A stretch of DNA of 64,000 nt from Bacillota bacterium. GTDB taxonomy: Bacteria > Bacillota > Negativicutes > Sporomusales > UBA7701. Positions 36,898 through 45,946 of the stretch are shown here, in pieces. Position numbers and translations under genes: made by a program. The notes beneath the pieces were generated by a model. The model had not been told where the DNA came from and made no database searches. It was given only the letters and a program-made list of their open reading frames with translations. Numbering within the stretch: the stretch's first letter is position 1; each line of letters opens with the position of its first letter. Location: contig JAEZJM010000020.1 of NCBI GenBank assembly GCA_023415775.1, forward strand, positions 62,001 to 126,000. Direction: 5' to 3'.

Positions 36898-38772
36898 TCA
36901 TTCGACTTTTATCACCTGGGTGTCAAACTTGCCATTGCGGTCCTTGACCACTATGGTCGCGGTACCTTTCGCCTTGGGAATCATCTGGTACTGGGTCGCG
37001 CTGATCTTGACCAGCTCGATGATCGGACTGGAGACCGCTACCGTATAAGGCCCGATACCCCCTTCGATCGTCAGCGCCCGGACGGCGGCGGCGCCGGTGG
37101 CTCCAAGCTTCAGCGTATCGGATGAGACCACGATGCGAAGATTGACCTGCGGCGCGCGGATCGTTAGGCTATAGACCACGTTTGCGCCGGCGGCGTCTCT
37201 GATGTTGAGGTTAACCGTCCCCGGCGCAGCTCCGGTAATTTCATAGCGGGTATACGCAGGGTTGGCGGACAGCAGCTTGACGATCGCGTTGCCGTTGGAC
37301 AGGGTCACGGTATACGGCGCGACGCCGCCTTTGACGTCACAGATGCCGCTTTGCCCTTTTTCCAGTGACATCGCGGCGAATTCCGCCCTCAGCTGCGGGG
37401 CAGTAACAGTAATCGTTTTCTGCATGGTCGTACCTTTGGCGTCCTTGACGGTGATGACGACTCGGCCGACTACTTTCGGCGTCAGAGTATATTTCTTTTC
37501 ATCGACCTTAGTCAGGACGAGCTGGTTGCCGGACGCCGTCACGGCAAAAGGTGCAGCGCCGCCGATGAGGCTGAGGCTGCCGGTCGTGCCCAGCATCAAC
37601 GTGTCCGGCGCGGCCAGCGTGAGCACCGGCAGGGCGCGCACCGTCAACGACAGGGTGCGGGTGGCGCCGTTGGCTTCTTTGACGGTGAAGACGACCACGC
37701 CGGCCTGGCGGCCGGTGACGTTATACTGGCCGGGGGCCTGCTGCTGGATGGACACGAGCGCCGGCTGATCCGCGGTCACGGTATAAGGGGCCGTGCCGCC
37801 GGCGACAGTCAGCTTTGTCGTCTGCCCCACGTCGATAGTGCGCTGTGCGCCGGTCAGTTGCGGAAAGGACAGGGTAACCCAGTCTTTGACCGTTATCGTC
37901 TTACTGGCCGTCTGGCCCTTGGCGTCCCTTACGGTGACCGTTCCCTGCCCGGGGGCTTTGGCGGTGAGGGTGTAGACGGTACGCCCGTAGCTGTCGGTGC
38001 CTTTGAACGCAACAGCGATATTGGCGCTGGCGCTGACCGTGTAAGCCGGATTCCCGCTGCTGATAATCAGCTCGCCTTTGCCGTTCGGCAGGAGGGTGGC
38101 GTCCGCCGTGACGATGAGCGGTTTGGTCGTGCCGACGTGGACGGTGCCCTGTACTTTGGCTCCGGCAGCGTCGGTCACGGTAATCTGCGTGGTTCCGGCC
38201 GATACTCCCCATACAAACCAGACTCCGGCTGCGCTGGGGCCCTCTATCCGGGCGATGCCGGGATTGGCTGAGGCTACCCTATACGGCGTTTTGCCGCCCG
38301 ATATTCCGAAACCGCGTCCCTGCCCCACGGCCACCGGATTAGCTGCGTTTGGCAGAGTGCCAAGACTGAGCGGCAGAGCGCTGGGGTCATAAACGACGAC
38401 TTCTCGGGTAAGCGTTTGCCCAGCTTTGTCTTTAATTGTAATAATGGTAGTGCCTACCTTTTTTGCGAAAACATAATATTGTGTTCCGTTAGGTTGCGGC
38501 CTTATTTCCAGAATAGGGTTGCTTATACTTACGGTGTAGGGGCTGGTGCCGCCTTCAACCGTTAACAGCGCAAAGTCCCATTGCGTGGGATTGGCTTTTA
38601 ACGGAAGCCTGGTGGAGTAGTTAATGAATTCAAGGCTGCCTCTGTAAGCAATTTTTAATGGTTCCGCCGCCTCCGCAGGCTGAGCAGCATGAAGGCAGGC
38701 GGCGAGCATGACAAGAATCCCAAGAAAGTTGGTCACGTGACGTAGGATTCGATTGTTAACGAATGGGAACAT
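36898..38772 (-). CDS. Exported protein with seven Ig-like repeats
   Basis: Predicted 624 residues with a signal peptide (FLGILVMLAACLHAAQ then AEAAEP). The rest is about seven repeats of about 85 residues. Each has a GG..PYTV..S motif and ends near T(I/V)xVxDAxG; examples are VEGGTSPYTV, ISGGKTPYRV, VAGGTAPYTV, VKGGVAPYTV and IEGGIGPYTV. This is a bacterial Ig-like (BIG) architecture typical of adhesive or structural surface proteins. No SLH, LPXTG or anchoring motif is seen, so attachment would need a partner. It is third in line after the barrel and helical protein genes. Confidence 0.82.
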   Translation of the reverse strand: MFPFVNNRILRHVTNFLGILVMLAACLHAAQPAEAAEPLKIAYRGSLEFINYSTRLPLKANPTQWDFALLTVEGGTSPYTVSISNPILEIRPQPNGTQYYVFAKKVGTTIITIKDKAGQTLTREVVVYDPSALPLSLGTLPNAANPVAVGQGRGFGISGGKTPYRVASANPGIARIEGPSAAGVWFVWGVSAGTTQITVTDAAGAKVQGTVHVGTTKPLIVTADATLLPNGKGELIISSGNPAYTVSASANIAVAFKGTDSYGRTVYTLTAKAPGQGTVTVRDAKGQTASKTITVKDWVTLSFPQLTGAQRTIDVGQTTKLTVAGGTAPYTVTADQPALVSIQQQAPGQYNVTGRQAGVVVFTVKEANGATRTLSLTVRALPVLTLAAPDTLMLGTTGSLSLIGGAAPFAVTASGNQLVLTKVDEKKYTLTPKVVGRVVITVKDAKGTTMQKTITVTAPQLRAEFAAMSLEKGQSGICDVKGGVAPYTVTLSNGNAIVKLLSANPAYTRYEITGAAPGTVNLNIRDAAGANVVYSLTIRAPQVNLRIVVSSDTLKLGATGAAAVRALTIEGGIGPYTVAVSSPIIELVKISATQYQMIPKAKGTATIVVKDRNGKFDTQVIKVE

Positions 38773-38888
38773 ATTAATCCCTCCATAGCATTGTTTTGTC
38801 TCTGCTGGCTGGGGGTAGTAGTTTCGTTTAAGTAATGCCAGACCGGCCGCCGGAACGACGGTCGGTCTGCTTGCTTCCGCCCGTTGCG

Positions 38889-41687
38889 CTAAAACCGCCG
38901 CGAGCCGCTGGGCTGGTATTTGTAGTCGAAGACGACTTCATTCAGATGGATGAAGCTGACGAGCTTGATGACCGCGTATTTGCCGCTGCTTAATTTCAGC
39001 GCGTATACATTCCCTAGTCCTACAGGCAGAACATCAGGAGGCCCTGGCAGTTCGGACATGGGAGTATAAGGATAGATCGAAGGATCGGGCACCTCGGTCA
39101 CATCGGCCACATCGGTAGCGCTTAACTTGCGGACTTGAGTTCCCGGAGCCAGATTAATCCACTGGGTGGTGAAGGTGAAGTCGCCCTCAATAGTATGGAA
39201 TGAGTTAGGATGGGTGCGCCGGTTATCGGCGAAAGACCAGCCCTGCACTATTTCAGGCGTATAAGAAAACTGGAGGCGGATGCCGGTGCCTCGTTTTACG
39301 CCGCTCTGGTCGGCCGCTTGTTTGGCGTCGTTATACGGGAGGACGCTGACCTCGCCGCGGCGGCTGACGGCCAGGGTGTTGACGTTTTCCGCCGTGCGCA
39401 CTTCGCCGGTGGCCAGCAGGCTGGCTTCGCTGACGCCGAAGATGATCGGGTATTTCATGTCATACAGTTTGATTTTTCCGTCCCGCAGGTGGAAAGTGAA
39501 CTGGGTAACGCCGTGGTCGCTGTAGGTTTTGCCGTCTTTTTGCGCGGCGACGCTGCGGTTGTAATGGGTATAAACTTGGGCGCGGCCGCGGGCGTCGATA
39601 TTGATGCTGTTGACATTGAAGCGCAGGCTGATGTTGTCGAAATTGCGGAAGTCCTTGCGCAGCGCCCGGTCGAGGAGGAAGTCGTCGCCGAGGAAATCCG
39701 GCGAGACCAGATTCATAAAGCCCCTCAGATTTCGTTGCTGGTAAGCGGTGGCGAGAGCGGCCAGCGTCTCGCGCACCTGCTGCTGATAGTCGGCGGGTAA
39801 TATAATAATCTCAGGCTGTTCTGACTTAGTCGGTGAAGTCTTGGTTTCATTTTTGGGCACCGTCTGGGTCTCCGGTGCAGAATTTGGCACGGCAGGCTTG
39901 GGTTCAGCCTCAGCCTTAAGCTCCGGTTGGGCAGCCTGGTTCTGCTTAGTGCGGTAGCGTTCCTCCAGCTCATTCAGCGTTTTGATCAGGCTGCTTACTG
40001 TCGCGTCCAGGTCGTTGCCGGCAAAACGCTGGGCTTCATCCTTGGCGCTTGCGGTTTGGAGAAAGAAATCCTTGGGCTCAAGACTAAACCAACCCGGAGC
40101 CTCCCTTGCTATGCGTTCCTGCAACAGACGCAAACGGTAAGCAGGAGAAGATTTTTCGTCAAGCTCTTTTTGCCTTTGGGCAGCCAGTTCTTCCTTTTGT
40201 TTTGCCTCCTTCAGCAACTCTCCGGCTTTGATTAAAATAGTGTCCTCGGTTTTTTCCACCTCATCGAGATGCTGGAGCAGCCGCTGTATCCGGTTCTGCT
40301 CGTAAAGAGGCTGCTCCATGAGGCTAAGCGGGAGATTGACCTGAATACTTCGGTAAGAGACATCCCAGCCAAGACGCGTTGCCCAGCCATATACATCATA
40401 GTGGCTGTCGAGGGTATCCATATACTCGATGGCTTTCTGGTCGGAGGCGGCATTTTTTACAATCATTGCCGCCTGGCCAAACAATTGCATTGCTTTCTTT
40501 AAATCGGCTTTGGCTTCCGCGATGAGCGTTTTGTGCCAATTAGCGCCATAAAGCGCTGTCTCCAACTCTGACGCGGACTTCATCTTCAGCGCTGCTGTAA
40601 TCTCCAGCGGCGAGCGGGTCATATAATCACCGAGTGATAAGATAGGACGGTCAAGCGCGTTCAGTTGTTTTTGCAGTAGTTCGGTTGCCTCGGCAAGAGT
40701 GCTTTCGAAATTTGCACGGGCGTCTTTTAGCTGAAGCGCTGTTTTAGGATACGAGGTGCTCAGAAGATTATATGCCTGCACAAAAAGTTCATATTTTTCT
40801 GTGTCGGAAGGCGTGGCGACAATAGGAACACCGCTTACGGCAGGCTTCACTGTATCTTGGACTGTCTGAATATCTTCTCTGGCCTTGCCAACAGCCTGCT
40901 GCTGCAGGGCAGCTTCGAGCCGCTGGGAGAGTTCCTTCTCTTTTTGCTGGAGGCTGATTACAATGTTGTCCGTCCCGGCATTCTGTTTATCCCGAAACTT
41001 GTCAGCGGCTGAGTCTCCCTGGCGGATCATTTCGGCCAAACGGGCCTGGGCTTTTTCGGTTTTCTCCAATAAAACCCGCCACCGGGCCAAAATCGTAGCA
41101 TCTTCTTGGGTAAGTTCTATCTTCTCATTCTCTTTTAGCCATGTTTGCGACTGTTTCATATCCATTGACAGAAAATCCTGTAGCGACTGTAATTCCGGAA
41201 GGGTCTTTCCGACTTCCGTTGTGAACGGGGTCATAGTTTGGCTATAATAGTTGTCGCCGCCCCATTCGGCAATCGCTTTGCCAACTTCGCCCGAGGTTTT
41301 TTCAATGCCCCATTTGACTAATTTCGTTGTGGCGCGGGTAACGACTCCTTTGCCGACGGTGATGGCATCCTGGCCGGTTTCATATGTGGCCAGCCCCAAA
41401 GACACTGTTTTTTTGATCAGATTATTATGGTTGATTTCTTTTCCTTGTTCATAAAATTTCTGCAGGTCGGTGTAGGTTTGGGCCAGTTCTTCCCGTTTCG
41501 ACTCCCATTCAGCGATAAACAGTTCTGTATTTAACCGCTGAAGCTCATAAGCGTGCAACTGGCGCCTGACTTCCTTTAGTTCGTTTTCCAGATAGCTTAT
41601 ATCTGCCGCTTCCGCACCGGCTGTCTGAGGGACTGCACCAAAGGCAAGCAGGCAAATCAGCAGCAATGAAAGTAACTTTTGTTTCAT
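38889..41687 (-). CDS. Large exported helical protein, unknown function
   Basis: Predicted 932 residues, with a signal peptide (LLSLLLICLLAFGAVP, cleavage near AGAEA). Long heptad-like helices dominate residues about 20-90 and 190-650, followed by a Pro/Glu/Lys linker near 650-700. The globular C-terminal region has aromatic- and Asp-rich strands and may include an NTF2-like segment (YQQRNLRGFMNLVSPDFL). I start at the second ATG because AGAAAGGATAA precedes it. It begins about 27 bases after the outer-membrane barrel stop, so the pair is probably cotranscribed. I do not recognise the family. Confidence 0.75.
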   Translation of the reverse strand: MKQKLLSLLLICLLAFGAVPQTAGAEAADISYLENELKEVRRQLHAYELQRLNTELFIAEWESKREELAQTYTDLQKFYEQGKEINHNNLIKKTVSLGLATYETGQDAITVGKGVVTRATTKLVKWGIEKTSGEVGKAIAEWGGDNYYSQTMTPFTTEVGKTLPELQSLQDFLSMDMKQSQTWLKENEKIELTQEDATILARWRVLLEKTEKAQARLAEMIRQGDSAADKFRDKQNAGTDNIVISLQQKEKELSQRLEAALQQQAVGKAREDIQTVQDTVKPAVSGVPIVATPSDTEKYELFVQAYNLLSTSYPKTALQLKDARANFESTLAEATELLQKQLNALDRPILSLGDYMTRSPLEITAALKMKSASELETALYGANWHKTLIAEAKADLKKAMQLFGQAAMIVKNAASDQKAIEYMDTLDSHYDVYGWATRLGWDVSYRSIQVNLPLSLMEQPLYEQNRIQRLLQHLDEVEKTEDTILIKAGELLKEAKQKEELAAQRQKELDEKSSPAYRLRLLQERIAREAPGWFSLEPKDFFLQTASAKDEAQRFAGNDLDATVSSLIKTLNELEERYRTKQNQAAQPELKAEAEPKPAVPNSAPETQTVPKNETKTSPTKSEQPEIIILPADYQQQVRETLAALATAYQQRNLRGFMNLVSPDFLGDDFLLDRALRKDFRNFDNISLRFNVNSINIDARGRAQVYTHYNRSVAAQKDGKTYSDHGVTQFTFHLRDGKIKLYDMKYPIIFGVSEASLLATGEVRTAENVNTLAVSRRGEVSVLPYNDAKQAADQSGVKRGTGIRLQFSYTPEIVQGWSFADNRRTHPNSFHTIEGDFTFTTQWINLAPGTQVRKLSATDVADVTEVPDPSIYPYTPMSELPGPPDVLPVGLGNVYALKLSSGKYAVIKLVSFIHLNEVVFDYKYQPSGSRRF

Positions 41688-41714
41688 GGCCGGTTTATCC
41701 TTTCTTCGCATAGC

Positions 41715-43406
41715 TTAAAGCCCCACCTTAATACCCGTGGTTATGCTCGTCTCACGGTAATTGTTGCCCTGTGTATCGTACTTGTAATCGTTGATCATGA
41801 TGCGCAAATATTGTTTAGCGTCAGACCCGAGTCCGAGCCTCTTCAGGTACGCCGGCTGGGCTTCCATAGTCAGACTGAGAAACCAGCGTTTGTTGTCATC
41901 GATCCTGTCGTTGTAGCTGTGCTTCTTCCCCAGCTTCAGATTCGCGGAGAAGTTTGCGGCGGGAATATCGTAGCCCAACCCCAGCGATGCTTCGAACATC
42001 CGGTCGGAGTAAACCTCCAGCACGTTGCGGTTGCGCCACCAGCCGACATTCAGGCTGGGACGCCAGACGATGCCTTTCTTCTCCAAGCGTGTGGCCAGCG
42101 AAGAGAATACGCTGATTTCGTTGCTTTTTGTGCCGCTGTCATAGGGGCTGGTGTCGAAATAGGTCTGCTCAGCATTCAGTTCCCAGTCGAATACTCCCAG
42201 GAGGTCGCGGTAATTGATGCCCACATGCCTGTCGACGGTGCTGGCGGTGCTGTTATAGCGGCGGTCGAAACCGAGCTTGAAGTCGAGTGTCGCGTCCGGC
42301 CGGCCGAAGGGCGAATTCAGGAGCAACGACAGCTCCGGCTGGTAGACATCGGTGCGGTCGAGCTGCCGGCTACCGTTCAACTGGTTGTGGAACCATAAAA
42401 GGCCAAACTGGAGAGCCGTATCGGCGTTCAAACTATGCCGGTAGGTCATTTTCATCCGCTCGCGGTCGGAAATCGCCGAACCTGTCAGGGTGACGAAATT
42501 GGGCGATACCCGCTCGTACTCGTAAGCCCAGCGCCGGTGGCGCAGATTATGCGTCCAGGCAAGCTGGTGGGCATAGCCGGTATGGCTGACCGTCGCCTCG
42601 CCGGCGGCCGGCGACTTGTCCCCGCTGGAAAAAGCAGACTCCCCTTTTAGAAGCATACCGTCTTTCACCGAGTATTCCCAGTTGAAAGCGACAAGCCTAT
42701 TGTTATACAGTTCGTCGTAATCGGTGACTCGGTCCTCGTCTTTCGACTGCAGCGCCGTCAGCCCGAATGACCAACGGCCCGTGGTATTACGGATATTGAG
42801 GCCGTGCACCGTCCGCTTGACGGCCTTATACCGGTCGCCCCCCCAGAAGCTTTCCCAGCGAGGATATGACAAACCGCTGATGACGGTCCACTCGGTCTTA
42901 CCCGGAGAAGGCTTTTGGGAGAAAAGCACCCCTTTTAAGGAACTGTTGAAAGAATACTGGGAAAAATCTGCGTAAACATCGCCGACCTCCCACTGGCGCT
43001 TATCGTTCCAGAGCTTCAGATGCAAATTATTAAGCGCCCAGGTCTGGCCGTCGACGGTCCGATCGTCGGTTGCGCGGGAATGAATGCGGAAGGAAAACTG
43101 ATCATCTCCCCATTTGCTTTGGAGCGAATAATCGAACTCCCCCAGATAATAACCTCCGCGAGGCAGGGTGGATTGCGCGGCTCCGGGGCCGCTGACCGAA
43201 TTGTGGTAAATGGATACATCGTAGGAAAAGGTACTTGGGGATTGGGGAGCTTCTTCAGCAGCAACACCTGACATAAGCGAAAGCGGAAGTAGCGCGCAGG
43301 CTAGGCTGCGGCGGAGACATCGGGGCCAGGCGGCCAGCATCAGCGCCGTGCCGAGGACGCCGGCGAAATTTCGTTGCATCACCCTTTTAAAATCATAAAA
43401 ATTCAT
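41715..43406 (-). CDS. Predicted outer-membrane beta-barrel protein
   Basis: Predicted 563 residues with an N-terminal signal region (LACALLPLSLMSGVAA, then EE). After it, alternating polar/hydrophobic strands run to the C-terminus (GYYLGEFDYSLQSKWG, YAYEYERVSP, ASLGLGYDIPAANFSANL), ending SITTGIKVGL, as in porin-like barrels. Such a protein needs an outer membrane, supporting a diderm Firmicute. AGGAACA is close to the ATG; an internal ATG ten codons later is possible. It is first in the envelope cluster and divergent from a LuxR-type membrane regulator. Confidence 0.78.
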   Translation of the reverse strand: MNFYDFKRVMQRNFAGVLGTALMLAAWPRCLRRSLACALLPLSLMSGVAAEEAPQSPSTFSYDVSIYHNSVSGPGAAQSTLPRGGYYLGEFDYSLQSKWGDDQFSFRIHSRATDDRTVDGQTWALNNLHLKLWNDKRQWEVGDVYADFSQYSFNSSLKGVLFSQKPSPGKTEWTVISGLSYPRWESFWGGDRYKAVKRTVHGLNIRNTTGRWSFGLTALQSKDEDRVTDYDELYNNRLVAFNWEYSVKDGMLLKGESAFSSGDKSPAAGEATVSHTGYAHQLAWTHNLRHRRWAYEYERVSPNFVTLTGSAISDRERMKMTYRHSLNADTALQFGLLWFHNQLNGSRQLDRTDVYQPELSLLLNSPFGRPDATLDFKLGFDRRYNSTASTVDRHVGINYRDLLGVFDWELNAEQTYFDTSPYDSGTKSNEISVFSSLATRLEKKGIVWRPSLNVGWWRNRNVLEVYSDRMFEASLGLGYDIPAANFSANLKLGKKHSYNDRIDDNKRWFLSLTMEAQPAYLKRLGLGSDAKQYLRIMINDYKYDTQGNNYRETSITTGIKVGL

Positions 43407-43523
43407 TGTTCCTACATTCCCCCCTACAAAATTGGGACACGTCAGCCCAATCAGCCAAATACCACATTTTACGCCTATTTTCGCCTGCCTTTCTCATTTT
43501 TGTCGGATAAATGACAAAGCTTA

Positions 43524-43553
43524 TTGAAGCAAGCCTTACCAATACGATAAAAT
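43524..43553 (+). promoter_or_regulatory. Candidate promoter of the membrane LuxR regulator
   Basis: TTGAAG at 43524-43529, an 18-base spacer and TAAAAT at 43548-43553. The start codon is about 80 bases downstream. Confidence 0.5.
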
Positions 43554-43570
43554 AGAGCTAATGAAAAAAT

Positions 43571-43591
43571 AATCACCCCTTAGGGGTGATT
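43571..43591. promoter_or_regulatory. Palindrome between the envelope cluster and its divergent regulator
   Basis: AATCACCCCT-T-AGGGGTGATT is a perfect 10-base inverted repeat with a single central base. This is too tight for a stable hairpin loop and more like a protein-binding site. It lies between the putative -10 and the regulator start codon. Confidence 0.45.
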
Positions 43592-43633
43592 TGACACGCT
43601 AAAGCCGCTTTTGCACTATGAAGGAGCTAAATA

Positions 43634-45082
43634 ATGAAACAAAGTCTGGCCTTGGGCCTTTACATGGGATGGCTATGGTCCCTCTACCTCAACGGCCCGC
43701 TGCTCCATGCCTTTGACGCCGGCGGCCCCTTGGCGGCGGGACAAATCTTCCTGGTCTACTTCGCGATCCATTCTCTCACGCTGCTCATCTCCCGGCATAA
43801 CGCTGCAGGCAACATATTCGCAAAAAAAAACCTCCTCTACTGCGCCGCTGGGGCAATCACCGCCAGCAGCCTCTTTCCCCTATACACCGGTTTGCTGCCC
43901 GGCAGCGGCTGGCTCCTGGCAATGGCCGGCGTCCTGGCCGGCGGTGTCGGCTCCGCCCTCCTCCTCGTCGCCTGCGGACTTTATTTTCGCCTCCTGCCGA
44001 TCAGGCGCGCTGCGGCGGCCTTCGCCGGCGCTGTACTAATCGGCAGCATCCTTTTTTGCCTCATCCAGGCCATACCGCCCAAACCCGCCCTCGCTGTCGT
44101 CGCCTGCCTCCCGCTGGTCGTCGCGCGACTGGTCGTTCCTCAAATAACCCTCCTGGAGGCGGTTCCCAATGAGGAGGGCATTGCCTCCGGCGCCCTGCCG
44201 GCAAAACTCCGGGTACTAATCGTCATCATCTACACATCCGCCGGCCTCATGCACAAAAGCATTGGCGTCTATCTGCCCCCTTCCCTCGTCGAGACCTACT
44301 GGGTCACCATCGGCATCTACTGCCTCTTTTGCTTCGCCGGCGCGGCTGCTATCTACAAACTCCCCGATCTTGACCTCCGTCTGCTCTGGCGTCCCGTCGT
44401 ACCGCTCCTGGCCGCTGGCTTCATCCTTTTCCCCCTGTTCGCGGCCAAGTCTGACGGCGTTCTTCCCTTCGCCCTGCTGAAAGCCGGTTTTGCTCTCTTC
44501 GACTTGTACACCTGGCTGCTCTTCGTCTATTTGGCCGGGTTTTACCGCGCGCCCCACAAAATAATCGCCGAAGGTATGTTCCTCATCACCTTTTTCATCT
44601 TCGCCGGCGACTTTCTCTTCACCCACTTCTCGCCCTTCGCCGACATATCCCCGCAAAAACTTCCGGCGCTGCTCTACTCCGCCGCCATCGTCCTCCTGCT
44701 GGCCACCCTTATCTTCCGCGACGAACGGGAAACCTTCTCCGGCTGGACTCCCTCTGCCATTTCCCCGGCTGTCACGGCGCCCAGCGCCGCCACTGTCGAC
44801 GAAGCAGCACCCTCGCCGTCTGCGGAGCCACTTGCCTCCCTCGCCGCCAGCCACCGCCTGAGCAACCGGGAGCAGGAAATCATGCTCCTCCTCGCCAAAG
44901 GCCGCAACAACCCCTTTATCGCCGAACAACTCAACATATCCTCCAACACCCTCAAAACCCACCTGCGCAACCTCTATCAAAAATGCGGCGTGGCGAACCG
45001 CCAGGAACTGTTGAGCCTAATCGAAAATTGGCCTTCAAAAAAACCGGCCTCAAAAAGGCCTCCCTTTCCAGCGGGCCTATAA
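43634..45082 (+). CDS. Membrane-embedded LuxR-family transcriptional regulator
   Basis: Predicted 482 residues. Residues about 1-365 contain roughly ten to twelve hydrophobic helices resembling an MFS-type transporter fold. A Pro/Ala/Ser-rich linker (about 370-405) leads to a C-terminal LuxR helix-turn-helix (LSNREQEIMLLLAKG, then NISSNTLKTHLRNLY). The layout is of a one-component membrane sensor-regulator. AAGGAG precedes the ATG by about seven bases. It is divergent from the envelope cluster, which it probably controls; this is inference from position. Confidence 0.85.
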   Translation: MKQSLALGLYMGWLWSLYLNGPLLHAFDAGGPLAAGQIFLVYFAIHSLTLLISRHNAAGNIFAKKNLLYCAAGAITASSLFPLYTGLLPGSGWLLAMAGVLAGGVGSALLLVACGLYFRLLPIRRAAAAFAGAVLIGSILFCLIQAIPPKPALAVVACLPLVVARLVVPQITLLEAVPNEEGIASGALPAKLRVLIVIIYTSAGLMHKSIGVYLPPSLVETYWVTIGIYCLFCFAGAAAIYKLPDLDLRLLWRPVVPLLAAGFILFPLFAAKSDGVLPFALLKAGFALFDLYTWLLFVYLAGFYRAPHKIIAEGMFLITFFIFAGDFLFTHFSPFADISPQKLPALLYSAAIVLLLATLIFRDERETFSGWTPSAISPAVTAPSAATVDEAAPSPSAEPLASLAASHRLSNREQEIMLLLAKGRNNPFIAEQLNISSNTLKTHLRNLYQKCGVANRQELLSLIENWPSKKPASKRPPFPAGL

Positions 45083-45169
45083 AAGTCAAGCTGCGCTGCG
45101 GCGCAAAGGGCCTTCCTGACGGAATGCCGCACGGATACCGGTTGACGTGGTCATGGACTGCCGAAGAAG

Positions 45170-45201
45170 AAAAGGAACCGCGCTAAAGCGCGGTTCCTTT
45201 T
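45170..45201. terminator. Strong terminator between the LuxR regulator and the BenE remnant
   Basis: Perfect 14-base stem AAAAGGAACCGCGC / GCGCGGTTCCTTTT with a 4-base loop, flanked by A and T runs so it can act on both strands. Confidence 0.88.
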
Positions 45202-45244
45202 CACATTACAGCTTCTATCCGACACTACTGCCGAGCGCTAAAAA

Positions 45245-45643
45245 CTAGGCTTGAGCGTTCTTTTGCTTGGCGAAGAAGGGGAAATCGTTGCGCTCAACGA
45301 CGAGGGAAACTACAACGCCAAAAACGATGGCCCAGAAGGGGGCGCCGATGTTGAGAATGGAGAGATTGGTTATGGCGACGAAGAAGGCGACAACCGCTCC
45401 CGACTTGAACTGGCCGGTGAACGATCCCTTGAAAGCGCTGCCGAAGACGTCGAACATCGCCAGGCCAGCCAGGACGGCGGTAAACTCGGCGGGAACGATT
45501 TTAACGGCGTGGACGGCGATGCCCGCCGACAGGGCGAAACAGAACCAGAAAACACCTTCCCAGAAAGCGGCGATGAAGCGCATGTCCTTTCTTTCGCCGG
45601 CGGCCGAGCTGGAGCAGATGGCCGTACTGGGGCCCGACGCCAA
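45245..45643 (-). pseudogene. BenE-type (benzoate/H+ symporter) C-terminal fragment
   Basis: Readable product is about 130 residues, a third of a normal BenE protein. STAICSSSAAGERKD, FTAVLAGLAMFDVFG and the segment around ILNIGAPFWAIVFG resemble the last membrane helices of the BenE family. The frame stays open for a short way upstream but reaches a stop near 45740 with no more transporter sequence, so the N-terminal helices are lost. A later start at 45583 has a poorly spaced ribosome site. Probably non-functional. Confidence 0.55.
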
Positions 45644-45743
45644 GAGCGGCGAAAAAGCCGCTGAGGCTAGTTCTGAATAATATCCGAGGCGTTCGCTAAG
45701 AAGGCGGCAGGACGGTGTACGTAGCTTGTCGTGAGAATTTTAT

Positions 45744-45785
45744 AACACAAGGAGGCTTCACGACAACGTGAAGCCTCCTTGTGTT
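45744..45785. repeat. 19-base perfect inverted repeat
   Basis: AACACAAGGAGGCTTCACG and its exact complement are separated by ACAA. It lacks a long U-tract on either strand but follows the nucleotidyltransferase gene on the minus strand by about 160 bases. It could be a terminator or a structural remnant at the BenE truncation point. Confidence 0.7.
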
Positions 45786-45946
45786 TCCCTATGGGCATAC
45801 TTTTTTCTGGCCCGTCAACCTTTTAAAGGCCATTTACGCGAAATGGTATCGGGAGAAGGCTGCCTTTGCCGCATTGCCTTATAATCGAGGAGTAGTTGTC
45901 CTCCCGACTTCAGCTGTACGCTTTTCATTTTTCCCTATCTCGGTAA

